From: DATAGF01 sp963813355 | GTDB taxonomy: Bacteria; Actinomycetota; Thermoleophilia; Miltoncostaeales; Miltoncostaeaceae | DNA: 37,563 nt | Assembly (NCBI GenBank): GCA_963813355.1 | Contig: CAWEYS010000031.1 | Location: 1-37,563 of the forward strand | Direction: 5' to 3' | Shown here: positions 7,419 through 16,285 of the stretch, one piece after another | How positions within the stretch are numbered: position 1 is the first letter of the stretch | How the letters are laid out: each line of letters begins with the position of its first letter | Notes under the pieces: generated by a model | Told to the model about the DNA's origin: nothing | What the model saw: only the letters and a program-made list of their open reading frames with translations | Databases searched by the model: none | Translations under genes and position numbers: made by a program

Positions 7419-8393
7419 CTAGACGCTCGCCACGAGGCGAGCGTGCGGGCGCAGCGTTTGGCGCAGCGTGGCCACCAGGTCCCGCTGGATCACGTCGAGG
7501 AAGACGCGGGAGACGGCGTCCTCCCTGTTGAAGAGCTGCTCGAACGGGTCGCGCGGCAGGACGAGCAGCAACGCCCGCTCCCGCGTGATCGCGGTGACGG
7601 GTGACGGGCTGCCGTCGATGAGGCTCTCATAGCCGAACGGCTTCCCCGGCCCCGCCAGTCCGACGCGGATGCGGCGGTCGCCGCGAACCAGCACCTTCTC
7701 GACCGCGCCGTTGATCGTGAGGTAGCAGGCCATCGACGGCGCCCCTTCGGCGAGCAGCGTGCGCCCGGGCGGGCACCGGGCATAGCTCCCCGACGTCAGG
7801 AAGCCCCAGAGCGCCAGCGAGTCGAATTCGTGGAAGGTCGCCATGCGACGCACGTACTTGCTGTCGGGCGGGCCGCAGTACTCCAGCTCGGCGAACGCCC
7901 GAGCCGCATCCTCGGCCGGCGGGCCGGCCACCTCGCCGCCGAGCGAGGCGGCAAGGTGCCGGAGCTGATTGCGATGGCGCGCGGTCAGGAGCGCGGCGAG
8001 GCGGCGCTTCAGCCTGAATGCCGACGGATCCTGGCGGGCCAGCAGCCCCGCGAGATGCACCCGGCCGAGCGCGAGCACCGTCGAGGCCTCGGTCGCACGC
8101 ACGCTCATCGTGTGCTCCCCGCCGTCGAGCAGCGGGATCACGCCGACCATCTCCCCCGGACCGGCCCTCCCGATCTCCACCACGCGATCGCCCGGCACGT
8201 GCAGCGACGACGAGAGGCCTCCCTCGACGACGAACACCAGCTCCCGCGCCTCGTCCCCCTGGCGCCAGAGGATCTCGCCCTCCTGCACCCTCCGCCGGCG
8301 CAGCAGCCCCGCCAGCTCCGCCAGGTCCGCCTCCTCCCGACCTGCGAGGAGCGGAATCGTGGCGAGGAAGTCGACCGTCGCGCGGTCAGACAT
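7419..8393 (-). CDS. Protein with two cyclic-nucleotide-binding (CNBD) folds and no DNA-binding domain
   Basis: 324 residues. Residues 8-125 form a typical CNBD beta-roll (FLATIPLLAGREEADLAELA, then EILWRQGDEARELVFVVEGG, GRAGPGEMVGVIPLLDGGEH). Residues 190-310 form a second roll (ALWGFLTSGSYARCPPGRTLLAEG, YLTINGAVEKVLV, GLAGPGKPFGYESLIDGS). Neither phosphate-binding cassette shows the usual Arg-x-Ala/Ser after the 'GE..L' turn that grips cAMP or cGMP phosphate, so ligand may be absent or different. No Crp-type HTH follows, and no transmembrane or catalytic domain is present, so it is likely a sensor or adaptor subunit. Its start overlaps the end of the upstream amidotransferase gene by 8 nt, a tight operon, implying a functional partnership. 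Confidence 0.85.
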   Translation of the reverse strand: MSDRATVDFLATIPLLAGREEADLAELAGLLRRRRVQEGEILWRQGDEARELVFVVEGGLSSSLHVPGDRVVEIGRAGPGEMVGVIPLLDGGEHTMSVRATEASTVLALGRVHLAGLLARQDPSAFRLKRRLAALLTARHRNQLRHLAASLGGEVAGPPAEDAARAFAELEYCGPPDSKYVRRMATFHEFDSLALWGFLTSGSYARCPPGRTLLAEGAPSMACYLTINGAVEKVLVRGDRRIRVGLAGPGKPFGYESLIDGSPSPVTAITRERALLLVLPRDPFEQLFNREDAVSRVFLDVIQRDLVATLRQTLRPHARLVASV

Positions 8394-9306
8394 CCAGGTC
8401 GCGCGTCTCGAACTCGAGCCCTGCGGGGGTGAGCTCGGCGGTCAGCATCGAGTACTCCGGCACCTCGAGCCAGCTCGAGTGGTCGGTCGTGAGCGGCTCG
8501 GAGGCGATGATCACCGAGCGGGGCGGATCGCCGGCCGTCATCTGCCAGCCGCCGTCGCGCTCCGCGTACTCGCCCCCGATCGCGTACCAGAGGCTCACGA
8601 ACGGGAGGTCGGTCTCGAGCATCTCGTCCTCGGGCGGGTACCAGCCGTAGTCGAACGAGAAGCGGGTGGCGACCACGGCGCTGCCGGTGCTGAAGCACAG
8701 GTTGACCGGCGAGGAGGTGTCGATGCCGTGTGCGGCGCGGACCCTGCGCAGGATGCGCAGGGCCTCGGCGGTCGCATCCGCGAGCTCGCGGGTCTCCGGG
8801 AGCCCGTAGGGATCGTCGAGCTGCGACAGGACCAGCGCGTAGATCCACTCGGAGTCGGTCGTCCCCTCGATGCACTGCGCGAGCTCGGGGCGCACGTGCT
8901 CGACGAGCGCGTAGCGCATGCGCGAGAAGTGGCGCAGGTGCCCGTTGTGCGCGAGGACGACGCGGGCGCCGGCGAAGTGGAAGGGGTGCAGGTTCGTGTC
9001 GGCGACGACCGCCTCGTCCGAGTAGGTGACCCCGCGAACGTGGGCCACCATGCACGTCGGCGCGAGCTTGGACGAGAGGAAGCGCAGGTTGCGGTCGAAC
9101 GACGGCAGGGTGGTCGCGCGGTAGGTGAACGGATCCTCAGGCCGCAGGGACGTCGGATCCCACGCCTTCATGCCGAAGCCCGCCAGGTTGAGGTACGTGT
9201 TCATCATCCGCGGGCTGTACGACTGCCGGACGAGGCTGCTGTCGGTGTCGAACAGCAGGCTCTGCGCGGGGAGAGGCTCACCGAGGTACGCCAGGATTCG
9301 GCACAT
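8386..9306 (-). CDS. Class II glutamine amidotransferase (EgtC/YafJ-like)
   Basis: 306 residues opening MCRILAYLGEP: Cys2 becomes the N-terminal nucleophile after Met removal, the hallmark of Ntn-type glutaminase domains. Further conserved elements are the Arg in VAHVRG (substrate carboxylate contact), NLHPFHFAGARVVLAHNGHLRHF (the N-G oxyanion pair) and GTTDSEWIYALVLSQL (the Asp that binds the glutamine amine). EgtC removes the gamma-glutamyl group in ergothioneine synthesis; YafJ is a stand-alone relative. At 306 residues this is longer than EgtC, with a C-terminal extension around 230-306 (ASEPLTTDHSSWLEVPEYSM). TACGAT at 9313-9318 precedes the ATG by 6 nt, so the message is probably leaderless. 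Cotranscribed with the double-CNBD gene. Substrate unknown; gamma-glutamyl hydrolysis is the conservative guess. Confidence 0.9.
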   Translation of the reverse strand: MCRILAYLGEPLPAQSLLFDTDSSLVRQSYSPRMMNTYLNLAGFGMKAWDPTSLRPEDPFTYRATTLPSFDRNLRFLSSKLAPTCMVAHVRGVTYSDEAVVADTNLHPFHFAGARVVLAHNGHLRHFSRMRYALVEHVRPELAQCIEGTTDSEWIYALVLSQLDDPYGLPETRELADATAEALRILRRVRAAHGIDTSSPVNLCFSTGSAVVATRFSFDYGWYPPEDEMLETDLPFVSLWYAIGGEYAERDGGWQMTAGDPPRSVIIASEPLTTDHSSWLEVPEYSMLTAELTPAGLEFETRDLDV

Positions 9307-9312
9307 CCACCG

Positions 9313-9375
9313 ATCGTACCCGCGCGTGCCCGCGGCGGCTCTTCGTCAGCCGCCCTCCTCCGGGCGGGCTAGTAT
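9313..9375. promoter_or_regulatory. Divergent promoters, amidotransferase / DUF1059 gene
   Basis: Minus strand: TACGAT (9313-9318) 6 nt before the amidotransferase ATG. Plus strand: TAGTAT (9370-9375) about 28 nt before the DUF1059 ATG, leaving a short leader with a GAAGGGG ribosome site. Between them is a G/C-rich imperfect inverted repeat around 9350-9369 (GCCGCCC ... GGGCGGGC). Confidence 0.45.
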
Positions 9376-9403
9376 CGGCCGCAACACACGGCGAGAAGGG
9401 GAC

Positions 9404-9577
9404 ATGAAGCAATTCAGGTGCGGCGACGTGGTGCCGGGCTGCCAATGGGTGACGCGCAGCGAGGACGAGAAGGTGCTGTTCGAAGAGATCCACGTGCACG
9501 CGCGCGACGCCCATGGGATGGACGAGGTTCCGCCAGAGGTCGTGGACCAGATCCAGGGCGTGATCACCGAGGTCTAG
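9404..9577 (+). CDS. DUF1059 family small protein
   Basis: 57 residues: MKQFRCGDVVPGCQWVTRSE and onward. The opening 'F.CGDVVPGC' with two Cys, the internal EEIHVHARDAHG and the C-terminal I-T-x-V segment match the DUF1059 family of very short, probably zinc- or metal-binding proteins found across actinobacteria and archaea. Two Cys and three His could make one metal site. Function unknown. The start is fixed by the GAAGGGG ribosome site and by the end of upstream coding character. The 3' end overlaps the convergent PLP-enzyme gene by 14 bp. Confidence 0.85.
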   Translation: MKQFRCGDVVPGCQWVTRSEDEKVLFEEIHVHARDAHGMDEVPPEVVDQIQGVITEV

Positions 9578-10682
9578 GTCCCGACCCCGGCACGGGGAAC
9601 GCGCCACCCTCGAGGAACGTCTCGAGCGCCTCCCTGTACGGCGCGAGCTCGAAGCCCTGATCGCCGACCCACGCGTCGCTGTAGTAGGTGCCGGCGTAGC
9701 GGTCCCCGCCGTCGCAGATCAGGGTGACGACGCTGCCCCGCTCGCCACGCGCGCGCATCTCGGCCACGAGCAGGAGCGCTCCCCAGACGTTGGTCCCGGT
9801 GGAGCCGCCGACGCTGCGTCCCGTGCGCTCGCGCACGAGGCGCATCGTCGCGATCGACGCGGCATCCGGAACCTGGATCATCCGGTCGACGATGTCCGGG
9901 AGGAACGACGCCTCGAGGCGCTGGCGTCCGATGCCCTCGATGCGCGACGGCCGGCCGGTGAATGCCGACGGGTCGCCGGCCCAGGCCGAGTAGAAGATCG
10001 AGTCCTCCGGGTCGACGACGCACATCCGCGTGGCGTACCGGCCGAAGCGGGCGTAGCGGCCGATCGTCGCGCTCGTCCCGCCGGTTCCGGCCCCCACCAC
10101 GATCCACGCGGGAACGGGGTGTCGCTCCAGCGCCATCTGGCCGAAGATCGACTCCGCGATGTTGTTGTTGCCGCGCCAGTCCATCGCGCGCTCCGCGTAG
10201 GTGAACTGGTCGAGGTAGTGCCCGCCGCGCTCGGCCGCGAGCCGGTGCGCCTCGTCGTACACGGTGGTCGGGTCGTCGACCAGGTGACACGACGCTCCCT
10301 GCGCTTCGATCAGCGCGATCTTCTCGGGGCTGGTGGAGGCCGGCATGACGGCGACGAAGGGCAGGCCGAGGAACCGCGCGAAGTACGCCTCGGAGACGGC
10401 CGTCGAGCCGCTGGAGGCCTCGACGATCGGCGTCCGCTCCGCGATCCAGCCGTTGCACAGGCCGTAGAGGAACAGCGAGCGTGCGAGTCGATGCTTCAGC
10501 GATCCCGTCGGGTGGACCGACTCATCCTTCAGGTACAGGTCCACGCCCCAGTCCTCGGGCAGCGGAAAGGGGTGCAGATGCGTGTCGGCCGAGCGATTGG
10601 CGTCGGCTTCGATGCGACGGACCGCCTCGTCCGCCCAGGCTCTCGAACCGAGGCGCTCACGGGTGTTCGGGGACGTCGTCAC
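9564..10682 (-). CDS. PLP-dependent cysteine desulfhydrase/synthase-family enzyme (Cds1-like)
   Basis: 372 residues of fold-type II PLP enzyme. The Schiff-base Lys is in PTGSLKHRLARSLFLYGLCNGW; the substrate loop is VEASSGSTAVSEAYFARFLGL; the phosphate-binding glycine loop is VVGAGTGGTSATIGRYARF; and the late Ser/Gly motif is GRSVGGSTGTNVWG. This is the subgroup of the mycobacterial L-cysteine desulfhydrase Cds1, which releases H2S, pyruvate and ammonia from cysteine, rather than a CysK/CysM synthase, which is longer in the C-terminal half. The GTG at 10680-10682 is chosen because AGGGAG lies 9 nt upstream; a longer frame begins at GTG 10719. It sits beside an EgtC-like amidotransferase and DUF1059 protein, hinting at thiol or sulfide metabolism, by inference only. 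Confidence 0.85.
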   Translation of the reverse strand: MTTSPNTRERLGSRAWADEAVRRIEADANRSADTHLHPFPLPEDWGVDLYLKDESVHPTGSLKHRLARSLFLYGLCNGWIAERTPIVEASSGSTAVSEAYFARFLGLPFVAVMPASTSPEKIALIEAQGASCHLVDDPTTVYDEAHRLAAERGGHYLDQFTYAERAMDWRGNNNIAESIFGQMALERHPVPAWIVVGAGTGGTSATIGRYARFGRYATRMCVVDPEDSIFYSAWAGDPSAFTGRPSRIEGIGRQRLEASFLPDIVDRMIQVPDAASIATMRLVRERTGRSVGGSTGTNVWGALLLVAEMRARGERGSVVTLICDGGDRYAGTYYSDAWVGDQGFELAPYREALETFLEGGAFPVPGSGPRPR

Positions 10683-10868
10683 ATGCGCAGTCTCCCTGAT
10701 CCCGGTCCGCAGGGGCCGCACCCCGGCCGTTGGGCCCGACCCTGATCACGCCGTCACCGTCAGCTGAGCCCCTCCTCGACGAAGGACTAGTCACGACTCC
10801 GCGGCCGCCGCGCGGAACCTGTACGGGCGGGCATCGTCGCGTCCCGGGGCTCCGCAGATCATCGGCTC

Positions 10869-12849
10869 ATGGGCCCGATGACCCTTCGCCGCGCCGCGCT
10901 CGCAGCCGCCCTCGCCGCGCTCGCCGTCGCGGGCGCCGCCACCGCGTCCTCCGAGCCGGCGGCCGAGGTGCCCGCCGGGCCGGTGCAGTGGGTGGTCGGG
11001 GCCGACGATCCGGCGAGCGCGGCCGACCTCGCAGGGCGCGCTCGACGCGGCCGGCGCGTCGGTCGAGCGGCTGCCGCGCCTGGACGCCCTCGCCGTCACC
11101 GGCGGCGACCGCGAGGCGGTCGTCGATGCGCTCGAGGACGAGGGCGGGCTCGACTACGTCGAGCGCGACCTGCCGCGGTCCCTGCACGCCGAGCCCGCCG
11201 ACGCCCTCGACCCGGCGACCGGGCGGGCGTTCGGATGGGCGTGGGGGGCGGTGCGGGCGGGCGAGGCGCTCGCGGCGGCGGGCGGCGGGGCGCCGTCCAG
11301 CCCCGTCGCGGTGGTCGACTCGGGCGTCGACCGCGACCAGCCCGACCTCGTCGGTCGCGTGACGGCGGGCCGCGACATCCTGGGCGGGGGGTCAACGCAG
11401 GACACCCTCGGCCACGGCACGTTCATCGCGGGCCTGGTCAGCGCGATCGACGGGAACGGCATCGGCGGCCGCGGCGTCGCGGGCGCGACCCCGATCATCC
11501 CCGTGCGCGTGACGGCCTCGGGCTCCATCACCAGCGCCGACCTGGCGGCGGGAATCGTGGCGGCGGTCGACGCCGGCGCGCGCGTGGTGAACGTGAGCAT
11601 CGGCGGCCCGGGCATCACCTCGGTCGAGGAGGCCGCGCTGGACTACGCGCGCCGCCGCGACGTACTGGTGGTCGCCAGCGCCGGCAACTCCGCCCAGTCG
11701 GGGAACGACGTCGAGTACCCGGCGGCGGCGGTCGGCGGCGACGACGGCGGCTGGAGCACGGGACTGAGCGTCGCGGCGACCGATCCCCTGGGCCGGCCGG
11801 CGCCGTTCTCGAGCCACAACAACCACGTCTCGATCGCCGCGCCGGGGGCCGGAGTCAGCGCGTGCGCCGACGGCGTCTACTCGACGATCCCCAACGGGCC
11901 GGCGTCGTTCTGGCCGGGCGGGGCCTGCTCCCCCGTGTTCGAGGGGCCCGCCCACGGCGCCGGCCGCTACGCCTACGGCCGCGGCACGAGCTTCGCCGCC
12001 CCGCTCGTGGCGGGCGCCGGCGCGCTGGTGCGCCAGGTCGCGCCGGGCCTCCGGGCCGACCAGGTCGCCGACGTGCTGCGCCGCACGGCGGTCCAGACCG
12101 TCGGGGCGGGGTGGAACCCGCACACCGGCGCCGGCGTGCTGGACATCGCCGGCGCGGTCGCCCTCGCGGGACGGTACGACGTGACCGCGCCCTCGTTGAC
12201 CCTGTCGGCCGACCCGCGGAGCGGCGCGGTGCGCGTGCGGGCCTCGGCGCAGGACCTGACCAGCCCGGGCCGGGAGCTCGCGGCCGGCGCCGTCGTGGGC
12301 CTGGAGGTCTCGCGCGACGGGGAGAGCTGGTCGCAGGTCGTGGCCCCCGCCGCGGCGCCCATCGACGCGAGCTACGCGGCGAGCGCCGCCCGGCCGCTCT
12401 GGCTGCGCGCCACCGCCTGCGACCGCAGCCGCAACTGCACGACGCGCACGAGCGGGCCGCACACCGGCGCCGCGGGCGCCCTGCGCTCGCACTCGGCCTC
12501 CGGCAGCCTGCGCGGGACGATCCTGGCCCTGGCCGTGAGCAGGCGCTGCCCGTCCGGGCGGGCGACCTGCCTGCGCCTGGTCGTGCGCGCCTCGGGCGCG
12601 CCCGGCCGGCCGCGGTTCGCGGTGCGCATCCGCCAGCCCGGGGGCACGCGGGTGGTCGCCGCCTCGAGCGGGGCCCTCAAGCCCGGCCGGCGCCGGAGCC
12701 TGACCCTGCGCCCGCGGGCCCCGCTCTCGTGCGGCCGGATGGTCGCCGAGCTCACCGTGCGCTCGAAGGGCCGGGTCGCCACCGCCACCCGGCGGGCGCC
12801 CGTGCGCAGCTGCACCGTCGCGCTGGCGGTGCGCCCGCCTACGCGCTGA
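10869..12849 (+). CDS. Secreted S8 family serine peptidase (subtilase), frameshifted
   Basis: After a signal peptide (TLRRAALAAALAALAVAGAA, cleavage near TASS-EPA) comes an inhibitor I9-like propeptide (DREAVVDALEDEGGLDYVERD). The catalytic domain has Asp in VAVVDSGVDRDQPDLV, His in DTLGHGTFIAGLVSAI, the oxyanion Asn in VVASAGNSAQ and Ser in RGTSFAAPLVAGAGALV. The C-terminal part from about residue 430 is an Ig-like region (DVTAPSLTLSADPRSG) followed by a basic, Cys-containing beta-rich tail. About 660 residues when repaired. The frame shifts near 11033-11036 in a GGG run, where one surplus G separates signal and start of the propeptide from the rest; removing it gives DLAGALDAAGASVERLPRLD. 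The 3' end overlaps the convergent monooxygenase gene by 11 bp. Confidence 0.9.
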
Positions 12850-13861
12850 TCGGCCAGCGCTCCTCGGGTCGCGGCTCGACCTGGCCGGCGAGCACCATCC
12901 GCGCCCGGCCCGGGTCGTTGGCCTCGTAGGGCCGGACGGCCGGCGCGCGCCAGGTCTCGTAGCTGAGGCAGGCGGCGTCGGGGTCGCCGGGGTTCTGCGC
13001 GATCGCCTCGGCGAGGGCGTGGGCGTCGCCCAGGCCGATGCCCGAGCTGACCCCGGTCTCGGGGCCGAAGAAGTGGGCCGCGTCGCCGATGAGCACCACC
13101 CCGGGCGTCCACCAGCGGGGGCACGCGAGCAGCAGCGGCTCCGAGTAGCGGACCTGGTCGAGCGAGGTCACGCCCTCGATCGCCGAGGCGGCCGGCGGGA
13201 GCAGGCGGGCCCACATCTCCTTGATGGCGTCGAGGCCGGGGGCGAGGGCCGCCTCGCGGCCGACCCGCTCGACGCTGCGCCAGCCGGCCGAGCCCTCGTT
13301 CCACGACAGCATCCCGATGTGTCCGCCGTCGGACATGTAGGCCATCGCGAACGACGTGTCGGCCACCGACGGGCTCATGAAGCCCAGCTCGGCCTCGGGC
13401 AGCGCGTCGAAGTTGGCCTCGAGGCCGGCCATGTCGCGCACCGGCGACCGCATGCCGTCGCAGGCCACCACCAGGTCGGCATCGAAGCTCGTGCGCCCCT
13501 CCGGGCCCTCGGCCACGACGCCCACCACGCGGTCGCCCTCCTTCACCAGCTCGACGACCGTGTGCTCGTTGACGATCGGCAGCTCGCGCTGGAGGGCCTC
13601 GATCAGGGCCCCGAAGCGGACGGCCACGGCGACCGGCGGCTGGTCGGGCCGCGGTGCGATCGGGCGCCCGGCGTCGCGCACCTCGTCATAGACGCCGACC
13701 TCCTCCAGCGGCTCGTAGCCCTGGAAGCCGAGCATGTAGCCGCGCGGGATGTAGTGGCCCGCCGGCATCCGCTCGAGCACGACCGGCTCGATCCCGCGCA
13801 GCCGCAGCAGCCGGGAGAGCGTCATCCCGACCATCCCGCCACCGACGATCACGACTCTCAT
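12839..13861 (-). CDS. FAD-dependent monooxygenase
   Basis: 340 residues. GxGxxG in VVIVGGGMVGMTLSRLLRLRG, with Glu in VVLER binding ribose; DG motif LVVACDGMRSPVRDM near residue 135; GD motif VVLIGDAAHFFGPETGVSSGIGLGDAHALAEAI near residue 265. This is the single-component group A monooxygenase family; at 340 residues it lacks the C-terminal domain of phenol hydroxylases and resembles 3-hydroxybenzoate- or urate-type enzymes. The ATG at 13859-13861 has TAGTCT 9 nt upstream, so the leader is at most 2-3 nt. This is the third flavin monooxygenase-type gene in the window; it is not close in sequence to the two at 943-3647. Substrate unknown. Confidence 0.88.
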   Translation of the reverse strand: MRVVIVGGGMVGMTLSRLLRLRGIEPVVLERMPAGHYIPRGYMLGFQGYEPLEEVGVYDEVRDAGRPIAPRPDQPPVAVAVRFGALIEALQRELPIVNEHTVVELVKEGDRVVGVVAEGPEGRTSFDADLVVACDGMRSPVRDMAGLEANFDALPEAELGFMSPSVADTSFAMAYMSDGGHIGMLSWNEGSAGWRSVERVGREAALAPGLDAIKEMWARLLPPAASAIEGVTSLDQVRYSEPLLLACPRWWTPGVVLIGDAAHFFGPETGVSSGIGLGDAHALAEAIAQNPGDPDAACLSYETWRAPAVRPYEANDPGRARMVLAGQVEPRPEERWPISA

Positions 13862-13873
13862 CGGGAGTGGAGA

Positions 13874-14974
13874 CTAGCCGACGTCCACCCAGAGCGCCCG
13901 GACCGCGTCGGCCCGGACCTCGGCCCTCAGGCGGGGCGCGGGGGCGCCGGCGCGGCGGCCGGCGACCAGCCACCAGCGGCCGCTGCGCTTGTGCGCGCGC
14001 GGGTAGAGCGAGCGCATCTTCCTCACCGTGTCGCCCGGCGACAGGCCGCGCTGCGTCCGCCAGATCGGCGACGACACGCGCGCCCAGCGCACGGCCGCGG
14101 CGTCGGACGCGCACGGGTCGCCCCCGCCGGTCAGGAGGATCGCCGCGCCCACCGCCGGCCACCGGGCCAGGCACCCGCCGCCGCCCGGCGTCCGGCTGGC
14201 GGGCGCGCCGAGTCGGGCGATGCCGCCGGCGAGGGTCTCGCGCCGCAGGCGCCAGCCGGCCAGGTTCCCCGCGCCGGCCGCCGAGGTGCGGACGAGCAGC
14301 GGCCCCTGGAAGGCGGCGCCCGGGGCCGGGACGGGGGGCGGCGCGGCGACCCCGTTCCACGCCAGCATCTTCCGCCAGATGTCGAGCACCTTCGGCGCGT
14401 ACGTCGTGCTGGTGGCCCAGTTGCCGTTGCCCATCATCTCCCACAGGGGCGCCTTGCCCGGCGGCTGGACGTTGGCGAAGCGCACGTCCACGACCGGCCG
14501 TGCCAGCGCCGCGGCGTCGGCGGTGGGGGAGGCGTAGGCCCACAGGTGCTGGATGTGGGCCCGGACCCCGGTCTCGGGGTCGGGGAAGCGCAGCCCGCGC
14601 TCGCATGAGTCGCAGGCGCCGATGCCGCCGAAGTTGTGGTCGGCCGGCACCACCTGGCCGCCGTAGCGCAGGTAGCCGGTCTCGAGCATCGCCTGGGCGA
14701 AGGCGATGTCGCCCCGCACGCCCTGGGCCGTCCCCTCCTCCACGAAGAGCTGGGCGATCCGCCCCACCGGCGTGGGGCTGCGCGACTGGATGCCGGTGCT
14801 CGCGTACCAGGCCTCGATCTGGGCGGGCCCGAGCAGCGACGCGCCGAGCACAGGCGTCCCGAGCGGGGTGGGCGTCGCCTGCCCCGTCGCGGGTTCGGGG
14901 ACGGCCGCGACCAGCGCGGCGGCGATCGCGGCGGCCGTCAGGAGGCCGCGCGCGGTGCGGGGGAGCGGGCGCAC
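13874..14974 (-). CDS. Secreted glucosaminidase-domain (GH73-like) protein
   Basis: 366 residues. Signal peptide LPRTARGLLTAAAIAAALVAAV, cleavage near TGQA. Residues about 60-215 carry the glucosaminidase fold: VGRIAQLFVEEGTAQGVRGDIAFAQAMLETGYLRYGG includes the catalytic Glu in the 'QAMLETG' motif, then NFGGIGACDSCERGLRFPDPETGVRAHIQHLWAYA. This motif set belongs to GH73/Bax-type enzymes that cut N-acetylglucosaminyl bonds in peptidoglycan. The C-terminal ~140 residues are less familiar and include a pair GGGGCLARWP and GGGDPCASDA whose Cys could form a disulfide, then a basic RSLYPRAHKRSGRWWLVAGRRAG segment that resembles a small stress- or wall-associated module. Probably a cell-wall remodelling or separation enzyme. 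The start is GTG with TAGAGA 6 nt upstream. Confidence 0.87.
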   Translation of the reverse strand: MRPLPRTARGLLTAAAIAAALVAAVPEPATGQATPTPLGTPVLGASLLGPAQIEAWYASTGIQSRSPTPVGRIAQLFVEEGTAQGVRGDIAFAQAMLETGYLRYGGQVVPADHNFGGIGACDSCERGLRFPDPETGVRAHIQHLWAYASPTADAAALARPVVDVRFANVQPPGKAPLWEMMGNGNWATSTTYAPKVLDIWRKMLAWNGVAAPPPVPAPGAAFQGPLLVRTSAAGAGNLAGWRLRRETLAGGIARLGAPASRTPGGGGCLARWPAVGAAILLTGGGDPCASDAAAVRWARVSSPIWRTQRGLSPGDTVRKMRSLYPRAHKRSGRWWLVAGRRAGAPAPRLRAEVRADAVRALWVDVG

Positions 14975-15033
14975 CGGCGCTCTCTACCGGCGCCGCGCCC
15001 CGGTGTCCACCGCGCCGGGCCCGCCCGCCGCCC

Positions 15034-15468
15034 CTAGGTCGCGAGCAGGCCGTAGGCCCTGACGACGTCGAACTCGTAGATCAGCCGGCCCTCCGCCTCC
15101 ATCGCCCGCAGGAACTCGTCGGGGCCAGCTCGCCGCCGAACCACGCGAGCGGCTCGGAGCCCGAGCGGCCCTGCATGACCTGGAAGAGGCGGAGGTTCTG
15201 CCCGCGGCGTCGGGCCTCGAGGATGGTGACGACGGCCTCCAGGGTGAGCCAGCTCCGCCTCCCGTCGAACACGAAGAGAGTGGAGCGCGGGTCGCGGCGC
15301 AGGTGGCGCGTGCGGGCACGGTGTGCGGTGCCGCTGCTCCACAGCGCGCCGTCCACGACGGCGACGCCCACCTGGACGGCGTGGGGCGTGCCGTCGCTGC
15401 CTCAGGGTCACCATCGCCGCGGAGCGGTGCTCGTCGAGGAAGGCCCGCTGGTCGGGCGCGAGGTCCAC
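15034..15468 (-). CDS. PPOX-class (F420-dependent type) flavin/deazaflavin enzyme, two compensating frameshifts
   Basis: Start MDLAPDQRAFLDEHRSAAMVTLR is the opening of pyridoxamine-oxidase-like split-barrel proteins of the F420-dependent group. The frame then slips near 15398-15404; in the next frame HAVQVGVAVVDGALWSSG, RRDPRSTLFVFDGRRSWLTLEAVVTIL continue the barrel. It slips back near 15121-15125 in a GGGGCC run, ending DEFLRAMEAEGRLIYEFDVVRAYGLLAT. The two errors cancel, leaving about 144 residues, the usual length. Such proteins bind F420, FMN or heme and act on diverse small substrates; the exact one is unknown. The stop of the PPK2 gene is 8 bp upstream in the same direction, so they may share a transcript. 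Confidence 0.8.
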   Translation of the reverse strand: MDLAPDQRAFLDEHRSAAMVTLRQRRHAPRRPGGRRRRGRRAVEQRHRTPCPHAPPAPRPALHSLRVRREAELAHPGGRRHHPRGPTPRAEPPPLPGHAGPLGLRAARVVRRRAGPDEFLRAMEAEGRLIYEFDVVRAYGLLAT

Positions 15469-15475
15469 TCGGCCC

Positions 15476-16285
15476 TCAGTAGACCTCGGGGACGAAGGTC
15501 TGCTCGCTCAGCGGCGGCCGCACGTAGCCCGCGTCGGGCCGGCGCGACGGCAGCTCGATCGGGGGAGGAGTGAGGTCCTCGTAGGGAATCTTCGACAGCA
15601 GGTGCGCCATGCAGTTGAGCCGCGCGCGCCGCTTGTCGTCGGCGTTCACGACGTACCACGGCGCCTGCTTGATGTCGGTGTACTTGAACATATCGTCCTT
15701 GGCGCGGGAGTAGTCGACCCAGCGCTCGCGCGCCTCCAGGTCCATCGGGCTGAGCTTCCAGCGCCGCATCGGGTCCTCGATGCGCGCCTGGAAGCGGCGC
15801 TCCTGCTCCTCGTCGCTCACCGAGAACCAGTACTTGATGAGGATGATCCCCGAGCGCACGAGCATGCGCTCGAACTCCGGGCAGGTACGCATGAACTCCT
15901 GGTACTCGTGCTCGGTGCAGAACCCCATGACCCGCTCCACCCCTGCGCGGTTGTACCAGGAGCGGTCGAACAGGACGATCTCGCCCGCCGCCGGCAGGTG
16001 GGTCACGTAGCGCTGGAAATACCACTGGGTCTTCTCGCGCTCGGTGGGCGTCCCGAGCGCCACGACCCGGCAGGAGCGGGGGTTCACGCGCTCGTAGATG
16101 CGGCGGATCACGCCGCCCTTGCCGGCGGCGTCCCGGCCCTCGAAGATGACCACCACCTTGAGGCCGTGGGCCCTGATGTACTCCTGCATCAGCACGAGTT
16201 CCCGCTGGAGGCGCCGCAGTTCGCGCTCGAACAGCTTGGCCGGCAGCTTCGCGGGCGTGCCGCCCGCCGACGGCGCCTCGCTCAT
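15476..16285 (-). CDS. ppk2: Polyphosphate kinase 2 (class I)
   Basis: 269 residues. Walker A VVVIFEGRDAAGKGGVIRRI at about residue 47; Walker B and lid VLFDRSWYNRAGVERVMGFC at about residue 104; the intervening VNPRSCRVVALGTPTEREKTQWYFQRYVTHLPAAGEI is diagnostic of PPK2. C-terminal signature DDMFKYTDIKQAPWYVVNADDKRRARLNCMAHLL matches class I enzymes, which use polyphosphate to phosphorylate nucleoside diphosphates (NDP to NTP). Cytoplasmic, single domain, full length. It starts at an ATG that overlaps the stop of the preceding DUF7144 fragment by 4 nt (ATGA), so translation is coupled to it; the PPOX gene follows 8 bp downstream. Confidence 0.95.
   Translation of the reverse strand: MSEAPSAGGTPAKLPAKLFERELRRLQRELVLMQEYIRAHGLKVVVIFEGRDAAGKGGVIRRIYERVNPRSCRVVALGTPTEREKTQWYFQRYVTHLPAAGEIVLFDRSWYNRAGVERVMGFCTEHEYQEFMRTCPEFERMLVRSGIILIKYWFSVSDEEQERRFQARIEDPMRRWKLSPMDLEARERWVDYSRAKDDMFKYTDIKQAPWYVVNADDKRRARLNCMAHLLSKIPYEDLTPPPIELPSRRPDAGYVRPPLSEQTFVPEVY

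Noticed and set aside
8386..9306. Ergothioneine biosynthesis cluster
   Set aside because: Only an EgtC-like gene is present; EgtB and EgtD are missing, and the PLP enzyme belongs to the Cds1 group, not EgtE.
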